Assembly: GCA_017871115.1 (NCBI GenBank)
Contig: JAFCIZ010000002.1
Span: 3,803,501-3,867,500, forward strand
Length of the DNA: 64,000 nt
Reading direction: 5' to 3'
DNA from: Cunninghamella blakesleeana
Taxonomy: Eukaryota; Mucoromycota; Mucoromycetes; Mucorales; Cunninghamellaceae
Part shown: positions 54,068-64,000 of the stretch, in pieces
Position numbering within the stretch: the stretch's first letter is position 1
Layout: every line of letters starts with the position of its first letter
Position numbers and translations under genes: made by a program
Notes under the pieces: generated by a model
What the model was told of the DNA's origin: nothing
Databases searched by the model: none
Seen by the model: only the letters and a program-made list of their open reading frames with translations

Positions 54068-55306
54068 ATGTCTCTCCTCAAGTCTATTCAACTCACTCTT
54101 CGTGCTCAAACCAAGCAACAACAACAATTTTTTACTCGTGGATTTGCTACAAATGTTGGCACTCCTGCAGCCCTTAAATTAAAATCTGGTCAAATATTTA
54201 ATGGTACCTCCTTTGGTTCTGATCAATCTAAATTTGGTGAAGCTGTCTTTACCACTTCTCTTGTTGGTTATCCTGAATCAATGACCGATCCTTCTTATAC
54301 TGGCCAAATTCTTGTTTTCACTCAACCTTTAATTGGGAACTATGGTGTCCCTGGCCAAGATAAAGATCAATATGGTCTTTCTAAATATTTCGAATCTGAT
54401 AAAATTCAAGTACAAGGTATTGTGGTAAATGATTATGCCACCCATTATTCCCATTGGACTGCTGTTGAATCCCTTGGCGAATGGTGTAAACGCTTTGATG
54501 TCCCTGCCATTAGCGGTGTGGATACTCGTGCCATTACTCAATTATTACGTGATCAAGGTTCTACTTTAGCTCAATTAGCTGTTGGTGATGATGCTCACAA
54601 AGATAAACATGACGAATTCCCTGATCCTAATACTGAAAACCTTGTTGCCAAAGTCTCTACTAAAGTTCCTCTTCACTATCATCCCGAAGGTGACGTCAAA
54701 ATTGCCGTCATTGATTGTGGTGTCAAACAAAATATCTTACGTTGTTTAACTGAACGTGGAGCTCAAGTTACTGTCTTACCTTGGAATTATGATTTTAATC
54801 AAGTCAAAGACGAGTTTGATGGTTTATTTATTTCTAATGGCCCTGGTAGTCCTGCTACTTGTACTGAAACCATCCAAAACTTACGTGTTGCTATTGATAC
54901 CTGGAATAAACCTATCTTTGGTATCTGTATGGGTAATTTGCTTTTGGGAATGGCCGCTGGTTTAGATATGTATAAGTTGCCATTTGGTAATCGTGGTCAT
55001 AATCAACCTGCTCTTAATGTTGATACTGGACTTTGCTATATCACTTCTCAAAACCACGGCTATGCTCTCCAAGATAATGTCATGCCTAAAGGCTGGAAGA
55101 AATTATTTGTTAATGCTAATGATGGCTCAAATGAAGGTATTCAACATGAATCCAAACCTATCTTCTCAGTACAATTCCACCCTGAAGCTAAAGGTGGTCC
55201 CCAAGACACTGAATATTTATTTGATGACTTCTTAGGTCATGTTCGTGCTATGAAATCTTCAAACTACCATTCTATTGAACAGCAACAACAAGTTGCTTTT
55301 GCTTGA
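54068..55306 (+). CDS. CPA1: Carbamoyl-phosphate synthase, arginine-specific small (glutaminase) subunit
   Basis: Single exon, 412 aa. The start MSLLKSIQLTLRAQTKQQQQ with basic and hydroxyl residues and no acids is a mitochondrial presequence. The carA-type N-terminal domain follows (ALKLKSGQIFNGTSFG, GYPESMTDPSYTGQILVFTQ, IGNYGVPG), then the class I glutamine amidotransferase domain. The nucleophile elbow reads PIFGICMGNLLLG: the catalytic Cys is there, but the residue normally Gln (GxCxGxQ) is Leu. The second triad part FSVQFHPEAKGGPQDTEYLF supplies His and Glu, and ITSQNHGYAL is typical. The enzyme releases ammonia from glutamine for the large subunit in arginine synthesis. Codon use is more C/T-rich at third positions than neighbours, suggesting high expression. 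Regulated by the AAP uORF just upstream. Confidence 0.95.
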   Translation: MSLLKSIQLTLRAQTKQQQQFFTRGFATNVGTPAALKLKSGQIFNGTSFGSDQSKFGEAVFTTSLVGYPESMTDPSYTGQILVFTQPLIGNYGVPGQDKDQYGLSKYFESDKIQVQGIVVNDYATHYSHWTAVESLGEWCKRFDVPAISGVDTRAITQLLRDQGSTLAQLAVGDDAHKDKHDEFPDPNTENLVAKVSTKVPLHYHPEGDVKIAVIDCGVKQNILRCLTERGAQVTVLPWNYDFNQVKDEFDGLFISNGPGSPATCTETIQNLRVAIDTWNKPIFGICMGNLLLGMAAGLDMYKLPFGNRGHNQPALNVDTGLCYITSQNHGYALQDNVMPKGWKKLFVNANDGSNEGIQHESKPIFSVQFHPEAKGGPQDTEYLFDDFLGHVRAMKSSNYHSIEQQQQVAFA

Positions 55307-57785
55307 TCGCAAATATAATCGTGCTTTTCACTTTTTTTCTTTTTATAAAGAAATCTATTTTTTTTAATTCAATATTATTTTTTATTTTTATATATATTAT
55401 TATACATAGCTTCATAAGTTTTACTATTTTTTTTTAGCTTTCATATTTCATCAAAATTCATTAAATAAAATTTATAAATAGTTTATATCCAATTCGACTC
55501 CATTTAAAAAAATTTTTTATCAAGGGTATAAAAGGAAAAAAGATAAGCTGGGTTTAAAAATGATTTACTTGCATATTTTTTTTCTCATTATTACTACATA
55601 TTGTTTTTCATTAAATATAATTAAATGATTGAATATTTAAATATAAGTTTTTATTAAAAAACGTTAATATGTTCATTTACAGTCATTTTTGTAATTAATA
55701 TTATTATCATTCTAAAAAAATTTTTTTGTAAAAGAGGCAGACTTTATAAATCAATAGATAGACATCTTTCATAAAATCTTTGTATTATTTCCATCAGTTT
55801 TGAGAATCTCTAAATAGATGGCTGCAACGACTGATATTGTATTTGGTTGCACTTGAATTTATTAAATCAAAACTATTTTTTTTAACAGCAATCATTTTCT
55901 TAAATCTGTGGATACATATTTCTGATTATTACTATTACCTTTCAATCACATTATCAAATGTATTCTTCAATAAAATCATATTCACTTTATAAACGTGTTA
56001 GCTCTAATGACTGTACAGAAATTGTGCTGGCATTTTTTAAAAAATAAAAATGAGTGTGCATACCCTTCTTTTTTTTCATAGATATAAAAAAAAAAGGATA
56101 AAGTTGTTTATTTCAAATCATTGGAAAGTATTAGATCATGATGATGTTATTCATCTAAAGTATTTTTTTTTTAAATTTTTTTTTTTCTTGTTATTCTCCC
56201 CACCATTTTGTATTTCATCTCCCCCTTTTCACTTCTTTATAATAGTGTCCACCAAGTATTGTGTAGGTCAGATCTGAATAAGCTCCAAAATTAAATATCT
56301 CACCAAATCTAACATGAAATTATATTTCCATTACTAACTTTGTTTGTTATAAAGCCTTTTTCACTACAAAGATCGTTAGCACTCGCCACTAATGGACCTA
56401 TTAATCCATAATGCAAACAAATTGCTCGAAAGTGTTTTATGCAAAGAATACTTTTTTTAATATGAAATATAAGTTAAAAGAATTTTCATTGAACTATACT
56501 AAACAAGTAAAAGTTAAAAAAAATGAAAAAGAGAGAGAAAGAGAAAGGAGAGAAGAGGAAAAAGAAAAAAAATAATCGGAGCACAAACGTTTAGCAACTA
56601 GATATTTGTGAAATGGAAAATATATATACCTCACCAAATGTCAACGAATAAATATAAAAAATTAGCTCTAAAAAAGCGAGAGAAAAACCATGGGTGTCTT
56701 TTATTGCTAATGTAAAATAATGATAATGATAATATTAAAAAAGGTGCTATTCAGAGGTAAATGGATGATTATTCATTATGTCATTGTTATGTATATGGCC
56801 TAAAAATAATGAATTCATACTAAATTTATGAAATTCTACTCTTTTTTTTTTACATATTACGTAGCATTATTCATGAAAATGCTTTAAATAAATAAATAAA
56901 TAAATCTTTAACTATCCACTTAACCCGATAGATAATAAACCTATAATATGAAATTTTGATAGATTACTAATGTAAGCATTCTCTATATGTTTACTAATTT
57001 CCGTCCGGCAATCGTGGATATTCACCAACTAATCTAAAAAACACAATATATTCTAAATATTTACATATTTGACTTTACATGTAAATAATAATAAGCTGGT
57101 TGAAATAATATTTTAAAAAATCAACATAATCATATTCTATATATAGACCAAGTTTCATAAAATGATCTTGAATATGGATAATTTATTTAAATTACCATAT
57201 TTGATAATAAAATAAAAACATTAAATGGTGTATATAAACATTGGTTAGATCATTCTTTCACCAAAAAAAAAGATGGAATTATTTCATTATAATATATATA
57301 AGCAATTTACGTACGTAAACAAATGAAAAAAAGAAGCAGAAATGTGAGGAAAGGGAAAGAAAGGTTGAAAAATTCCTTTTTGAGTTTTCTTTAAATGTCT
57401 ATTTTTTTAAGGACTGAAATATTGTGTAACTGATATTTTTTTTCATTTTAACGTATTTTTACTGACGTCTCGTTGTAAAAAATGATTAAATAGCTTGGCG
57501 ATTAAATTACAGATAAAAAGATATAAATGACTGATTAATAATAATTATATAAACAACAACATAAGAAATAGAAAAAGAAGAAGCAATTATAACGATGAGC
57601 AAATCAAAAAATAGATAGCTTTTTCGTCAAATCAGCTGGCAACAAAACGGCGGTTTTTTAAAAATAAATGTACCTTTTTTGAAAAATTTAAAAAATCCAG
57701 GTAAATTTTTTTTTTCTTTTTCTCTTTTCTTTTTTTTCAGCCATTATTTAGAACTATTATTTTTTTTATTTTTTTACATTAAAAC
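55307..57785. other. Long gene-free interval
   Basis: About 2.5 kb between the CPA1 stop and the ADAM start, both plus strand. It is AT-rich, with no ORF carrying recognisable features and no tRNA or repeat of the LTR families. The last few hundred bases should hold the ADAM promoter (pyrimidine-rich just before 57786). An unrecognised non-coding RNA cannot be excluded. Confidence 0.5.
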
Positions 57786-60700
57786 ATGGTATATAAATAT
57801 ACGTTTATACTATGTATTGTATTATTCTTTTTATTTAATAATGGTGTATTAGGTAAAATAATCATAGTTATAATAATAATAGTAATAATTATGGTGGATA
57901 TTTTATTTTATTAAATATAAACAAAAGGAGAATTATTTGAAACTAAACTATTTAATATATATATATATGTATATATATGTATGTATGTATGTATGTGTAT
58001 TTCTTATAGCTCATAGTTTAAATAATCGACGATTGTTAAGAATTGAAGCTTTAAACAAAGTCAATGTAGATATTGCACCACGGCCTGATACTTTTTTCCA
58101 AAAAAGAGATATATCAGCTAATAAACACTATAAACCTAGAGTGCAATCTATTGAACATGACGATATTTTACGATTTACTTTAAATGCATATAATCAAACA
58201 CATCATATTCATCTTGTTCCTAATCATGATCTCTTTCATCCCAATGCTGTAGTTAATACAGAGGGTGTCGATAAGCCTTTAAATCATAAAGAGTATCGTG
58301 TCTATCGTGGTTATGTCGTTGATTCTACTTTATCCGAAAAACGCTGGCAAGAAGATCAAGTTGGCTTATGGCGTGATCATGAAACATTAAATAATCGTGG
58401 CGATGGTGGTATTTTAGGTTGGGCAAGATTTATTATACGTCATGATATAAAGTAAGATTAAAGTTTTTTTTGTTTTTTTTTGTTTTTGCCAAGGATGGCT
58501 GAGTATTCTTAAAAAGAAACAGCAAGCTTAGATATACAAATAATAACCATATATTTTTATTTTTATTTTTTTTTATTTTATTTTTATAATTTCTAAATAT
58601 AGACACGATTTGGAATATCCTATATTCGAAGGTGCTTTTATGACAAATGGTGATACTTATCATGTTAAATCTTCAGAAACTTATCAAAGAGTAAAAAGAT
58701 CGGATGATGCAGAACTACACCATGCATACCGATCGCCTTCATCTAATGTACATATGGTCATCTATCGGGATTCAGACACTGTAGTTGTTCCTGTTATGAA
58801 ACGGGATGGTACCATTGCTTATGGTGATAGTTGTGCGGTGGATAAACTATTATATAACAACAATCAAAAATCTTATTCATTTGATCCTGCCTTATCATTA
58901 ATATCATCATCATCAATAAAAGAAAATGAAAAGGAATTGGATACACATTTATCAAAGTTAAATTATGATGCTTTTAATGGAATTCATAATATGGCTATGA
59001 TGGGTTCATTATCCAAACGTGCTCCAACTGGTTGTCCAACCACTAAAAAGAGTAAGTTGATTAAAAATAAAATAGCAACAATGGTAATAATACAACTAAA
59101 TACAAAGGGAAAATATTTACTTTTTTATTAATTTTATTTATCAATAGTTAATTATATGGGAGCAGCAGCAGATTGTACTTATACAAAATATTATCAATCA
59201 GATACTCAAGCTCGTATGCAAATCATCAATGACTGGAACACCGCTTCAGCAGTTTATGAAAAACAAATGAATATTGGACTTGGATTAATCAACATTACAG
59301 TAATGAGTTCTACATGTCCTACTACACCTGATCCTAATAACATCTGGAATCAAGGTTGTTCTAATGCTTATGATATTACTACTCGTCTTTCTGATTTTAG
59401 TCGATGGAGAGCAAAAACACCTGATGATGGGGCTGGTTTATGGCATTTGATGACGAATTGTCCGTAAGTTTTTTTTTTTTTTAAATAATATTAATCATGG
59501 AAGAATTGTAGATAGAGAATATCATTACTGATATCATTATATATATATATATGTATATACATAATCATAGAACTGGTGCTGAATTAGGTGTTGCTTGGGT
59601 AGGTGCTCTTTGTACTACAGATGTCCAAGAGCAACGTACTGGTGGCCAAACTCAATATGTTTCCGGTACTGGTGTATCTTCTGTTGGTAATTATATAAAT
59701 AAAATATAAATTTATATGATGATTTTTTTTAAATATGCATTTATTGATCACTTTGAACTTTTTTTTTTTCTTTTCTCTCTATAGTCCGGGATGAATGGAA
59801 GGTGGTTGCACATGAAATTGGTCATGGTTTTGGTAAAAAAAAAGAATAATAATAATTGATACATCTCCGAAAGAAAAAGTACCGAATATCCGTTTTAATA
59901 TTATATACCTTTTTCTTTCTTTTTTTTTTTTTTTATTCATGTAGGTGCTAAACACGATTGTACAGCAGATACTTGTAGATGTAACGGTGGTCCTTGTGAT
60001 TGCTGTCCTCTTAGTAGTACGCAATGTGATGCTGGTGGTACTTTTATTATGAATCCTGTTAATAATGCTTCTGCGGGCGAATTTAGTCCTTGTACTTTAG
60101 ATACTATTTGTCAACAATTCCCAAGTAAAGGCCAATGCCTTAAAAGTAAGTATATGTACATTTTAATCTAGTGCTTAATATATATTTATATAGTCGTTTG
60201 ATTTAATTCATTTTAAATCTCTTTATTACTATATTATATTATATTTTTATTTTTTTAGATCCTGGAACAATACCTACTACTGGATTACAAATGTGTGGTA
60301 ATGGTATTAAAGAAGCTGGGGAAGACTGTGATTCCAACGGCCAAGATACACCTTGTTGCGATGCTAAAACATGTAAATTTAAACCTGGTGCTAAATGCGA
60401 GTAAGTATAGTGATCTATATAATAAGATAATAATGATTTTTTGTTATTATTTGATCACTCATCACTTATATTTTTATTCGTTTTAATTTTAATTAGTGAT
60501 TATAATGATTTATGCTGCAACAACTGTCAAATTAGACCTGCAGGTTATGTATGTCGCCCAGCTACTGGAAATTGTGATACTCAAGAAGTATGTAGCGGAA
60601 GCACGGGAGATTGTCCTAACGATTCATTTAAATCTGATGGTGAACAATGTGGAGAAGGGCTTCAATGTGCCTCAGGTCAATGTACATCAAGAGATTTACA

Positions 60701-61519
60701 ATGTAGAAATCGTTTAACATCTATGAACCTTACAAAAGCTTGCGGTGGTATGACAGGTGCTGGAAGTTGTCAAGTATCTTGTGCTTCGCCTAATTCTCCT
60801 TTACAATGTATTATATTTACTGGTAACTATATTGATGGTACGCCATGTGGTGTTGGTGGTGCTTGCAAGCAAGGTCAATGTAGTTTGGATAACTTTGGTA
60901 AGTAATTGTTATTAAATTATTTATTTTATAAAAAAAATATAAAAATTATACGTTTTTACTAAAACCTTCTTTTTTTTTTAAAAAAAAATAGGTAGCAACC
61001 TTAATAATTGGATCAATAATAACAAACATATTTTCATCCCTGTTGTAGTAGTTGTTGGACTTTTACTTATTTGTTGTATATCAAGATGCATCTATACTGG
61101 TACACATGGTTATCGTAATTTAAATAATGATACTTATGTTGTTACAACCGTACCTGGTAATGGATATGCACCTCCTCATGGACAATACTATACTCCACCT
61201 CCTGGTCACCAACCTCAAGGTAATATATATATATATATATATATATAACTATATATACATAGTGAGAAAAAAATAATTGACAATAAAATAAACTGATTTT
61301 TTCTATTTATTATTAGGCTGGGTAGACCCTTCATCTTATAATGGTACTTACACACCTTCGGCACCTCCTCCAAGTTATACTCCTAATACAAATTACCGTC
61401 AAGATACTTATGAAATGAATCCAAGTAATCAGTGGCGTTCTAATTCTACTGTTCCTTCTTCACCTAGTCCTGTCAATAATAATATTAACAGTAATTCGTA
61501 TGGACGCCCTCATAACTAA
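57786..61519 (+). CDS. ADAM-family metalloprotease with disintegrin domain and membrane anchor
   Basis: Eleven exons, 870 aa, in frame: 57786-57852, 58010-58451, 58603-59051, 59148-59463, 59571-59686, 59785-59832, 59945-60145, 60259-60400, 60497-60897, 60992-61219, 61317-61519. A signal peptide ([20 protein letters not shown]) is followed by a prodomain, which ends near LSKRAPTGC with a possible furin/kexin site. The reprolysin domain has [16 protein letters not shown], the HExxHxxGxxHD zinc site with catalytic Glu (about 473-484), and the Met-turn [10 protein letters not shown] Cys-rich disintegrin-like domain ([15 protein letters not shown], then [14 protein letters not shown]) and a Cys-rich region follow. 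One membrane helix ([17 protein letters not shown], about 740) is followed by a Pro/Tyr-rich cytoplasmic tail with PPPG and PSAPPPSY. Fission yeast Mde10 is the best-known fungal relative. Confidence 0.94.
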
Positions 61520-61990
61520 GGCACTGTATAAAGTTTGTAACATGTGATCACTTTTGTATACACATATATATTGTTATTTATCCATTTATTATATATATCA
61601 TTTTCTAATTATATATATATATATTATATATATAATTTCTATTTTTATTCATTGTATTTATACTCTATATTTTTTTATTTCCTTTCAATAAAATGCATTA
61701 ATCTTTATTTATTTTTTATTGATATATAATAAATTTGTTTTTATTACAAAAAGTTCTAATTGTCTATACAAATAAAATAATGAAAAAAGAAAATGATAAA
61801 AAGAAACGAGTATATATTAAAAAACAATAAAAAATAAAAATTGAAATGTTATATATGTATATATACTATATGAATAAGTAATTTTTTTTGTCTGTATACA
61901 AATTAAAAAAAAGAGAGAGGGGAGAAAAAAGTAAAAATTAAATATATATATATAAAAGAAAGAAAGAAAAAAATAATAATAGCTAGATTT
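61520..61990. other. Convergent 3' region, ADAM / GrpE
   Basis: The stops of the two genes face each other across about 470 nt of AT-rich DNA. AATAAA-like signals are present on the plus strand (for example around 61687). No gene. Confidence 0.6.
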
Positions 61991-62968
61991 TTATTTAGTT
62001 TCCATTACAACACCGACTTGAGCAGGGCGTAAAACACGACCTTTAATGGTATAACCTAATTTTTGAACAGAAAAGATGGTACCAGCTTGTTTATCAGGCA
62101 TAGGGGCTTGGAAAAGAGCTTGGTGTAAATTAGGATCAAATACTTCACCATCAGGATTATGTTGTTCAACACCATGACGTTTTAAAGTTTTAACAAGTTC
62201 TGATTCGGTCATAGAGACACCAGTATAAAGATTGGTTAATTGATCAGCAATATTAAGAGATAATTTATTAGCTTCTTCTTCAGCAGTTTCCTTTTTACGT
62301 AATCCTTCAGGAACAGAGGTTAATGCCATATTTAAAATATCGACTGTATCTAATAAATCTTTTGCAAATTTTTGAATAGCAAATTCTTTGGCGGATATTA
62401 ACTCTTTACGACTACGTTCACGAATATTTTCTTGATCAGCAAGACTACGTAAATAAGCATCCTATTTTTTAATAAGTAAATAAATAAATAATAACAATAA
62501 CAAAAATAATAATAAAACCATGATGAATATATATATATATATATATATAATGAATCGCTATTCTATTTTTTTTTTTTTTTGCTAGTTCACTATCTATCGA
62601 TCATCCTCAATTCATTTTACCTAGATACGCATATTTTTTTTTTTTTTTTCCTTGTCACTTTTTATTTCCCATATATTATATAATAATTCTTTTTAACTTA
62701 CTTGAAGTTCAGAGATTTTTTTATCCTTTTCTGTTAATTGAGCTCTAAGTTGATCTTCAATAGATTCTGCAGGTTTTTCTTCTTGTTCAGACTTCTTTTC
62801 TTCGGGGGCTTTTTCTCCTTCGGTAGTAGCAGCAGCTTCTTTATTATTATCATTATTTGTGGTAGAAGAATAGGAACGTTGCCACATGGAAAGTGTAGTT
62901 AAACGAGAAGTGACAGTTGTTTGACGTACGGAACGAATAGCAGCTTGACGAAGAGGAGTAAGTGACAT
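61991..62968 (-). CDS. Mitochondrial GrpE-type nucleotide exchange factor (Mge1)
   Basis: Two exons on the minus strand, 62702-62968 and 61991-62461, giving 245 aa. The first 35 residues (MSLTPLRQAAIRSVRQ..., many Arg, Ser and Thr, no acids) are a mitochondrial presequence. A charged Glu/Lys linker and the long GrpE helix follow: DAYLRSLADQENIRERSRKE, AKEFAIQKFAKDLLDTVDIL, then GVSMTESELVKTLKRHGVEQ. The C-terminal beta wing is FDPNLHQALFQAPMPDKQAG and GYTIKGRVLRPAQVGVV, the GrpE signature. It exchanges ADP for ATP on mitochondrial Hsp70 during import and folding. The gene is divergent from the TBL1-like gene. Confidence 0.96.
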
Positions 62969-63565
62969 TGTGATTTGTTATGATTATGATTATTATAGAT
63001 TATTAATATATTTATATATATATATATATTTAAGTGTTTATATATATATGGGAATGTTTAAAAAATAAATATGAGAAAAAAAAAAGAAGAAGGTAGAAAG
63101 AGAAAGAAAAAGAAAAGAAAATGAAAGTTTTTTTATATTTTATTCTTTAAAACTCAATTTTTTTTTCAAGTGTAAATCCACCCCAGGCTTTTAGGTGGGA
63201 GCCAAAATTGGTCCGGGTTTCGGGTTTTAAATTCTTTAAAAAAAAGTCATATATTAATTATTTCATTTTTTTTTCTATATTCATTTTTATTTACAGTTTT
63301 CTTTTTTTCTTCCTTTTCATTATATTTTCTTTTTTAGTATTATTATCATTAACACAAATAGCCTATATTTATTTTCAATTTTAATCAGACATCAATACTT
63401 TTAATAATACATCTCATCGATTCATTTAGCATTTTTTCTTTTCTTTTTTTTTCTAAAAAAAAACTATTAACATCCTTATACGTATATTTTTTTTTCCTTC
63501 CAATTTTACTAATACATCAAAAAAGATAAACGCGACAAAATAATAAATATTTAGTATATAATTCA
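62969..63565. other. Divergent promoter region, GrpE / TBL1-like
   Basis: 597 nt with an (AT)n tract, a GAAA-rich stretch, an inverted CCACC/GGTGG around 63179-63199, and ATTGG (inverted CCAAT) near 63207. I see no regular heat-shock element of the nGAAnnTTCn type. Confidence 0.55.
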
Positions 63566-64000
63566 ATGACATTAACCAGCGAAGAAGTCAACGCCATCGT
63601 ATTTAGATATTTACAAGAATCTGGTAATGTAGATTTATTTATATTTAAAATTTTAAACTCACACACGCACACACATACACACATACTTACGTATATTCCA
63701 TTTTTTTTTTTCCCTTCTTTTTTATGTATTTAATATGTATATGTATAGGTTTTCGACATTCATCATTTGCATTTCAATATGAAAGTCAAGTAGATAAATC
63801 AGCATATCGTGATGTAACCATTCAACCTGGTATGCTTATCAATATTATACATAAAGGATTACAGTTTATGGATATCGAAGCACATATGAGCGAAGTAATA
63901 ATAATAAAAAAATGTTATACGATAATGATATAATACATTTATATATGATTTTTTAAAAATGAATATAATAAATAGAGTGATTAATATTTACATTATCATT
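63566..64000 (+). CDS. TBL1/TBL1XR1-like LisH protein, 5' end only
   Basis: Exons 63566-63623 and 63749-63894 are visible (68 residues); the next exon lies beyond the window. The sequence MTLTSEEVNAIVFRYLQESG, then FRHSSFAFQYESQVDKS and MLINIIHKGLQFMDIEAHMS, matches the LisH and N-terminal region of TBL1X/TBL1XR1, where the human protein begins with (S/D)EVNFLVYRYLQESGF. Those proteins continue with WD40 repeats and act in the SMRT/NCoR-HDAC corepressor complex; Sif2 in the yeast Set3 complex is related. The WD40 part is not in view, so that is inference. Confidence 0.9.

Overview
The window is eukaryotic and almost certainly fungal. It is very AT-rich, full of poly(A)/poly(T) and (AT)n runs, and carries compact genes with many short GT-AG introns. 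The gene set (spliced arginine attenuator peptide upstream of CPA1, NKIN-type kinesin, fungal-type rhomboid with a CPWC..SC tail, PL8 and PL14 polysaccharide lyases, a fungal ADAM protease, a DIRS element) fits an early-diverging filamentous fungus, most likely Mucoromycota. The species cannot be fixed from the sequence alone. Gene models below were spliced by hand; every complete one closes in frame across all its exons.

Left arm (1-12.9 kb), housekeeping genes in mixed orientation: a PL8-type polysaccharide lyase with a membrane anchor (minus, runs off the left edge), a myristoylation-type LRR protein (minus), mitochondrial ribosomal protein bL9 (minus), an Alba-domain protein of the Rpp25/Pop6 type (plus), a rhomboid whose catalytic serine is replaced by phenylalanine (minus), and an Isc1-like neutral sphingomyelinase (plus).

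Middle (12.9-32.1 kb), a repeat island. It opens with a sparse stretch holding one possible broken small secreted-protein gene. Next comes a DIRS-type retrotransposon (16366-20286) with inverted terminal repeats and an internal complementary region, inserted into an older LTR. A head-to-tail pile of two LTR families follows. Last is a Ty3/gypsy element (23696-31954) with gag, a -1 frameshift pol, a separate integrase ORF and an unknown ORF before the 3' LTR. The LTRs carry a conserved set of hairpins with constant loops and changing stems. A tRNA-Ser(AGA) gene bounds the island on the right.

Right arm (32.9-64 kb), gene-dense again: DDB1 (plus), dynactin p150Glued (minus, 20 exons), an HDHD2-like HAD phosphatase (minus), a secreted PL14-like lyase (minus), kinesin-1 heavy chain (minus), the small subunit of carbamoyl-phosphate synthase CPA1 (plus) with a spliced 25-codon arginine attenuator peptide uORF and an upstream Gcn4-type site, an ADAM metalloprotease (plus), mitochondrial GrpE/Mge1 (minus), and the 5' end of a TBL1-like LisH protein (plus, runs off the right edge). 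Kinesin-1 and dynactin, opposing microtubule transport machines, sit 8 kb apart on the same strand. The kinesin/CPA1 and GrpE/TBL1 pairs are divergent and share short promoter regions.
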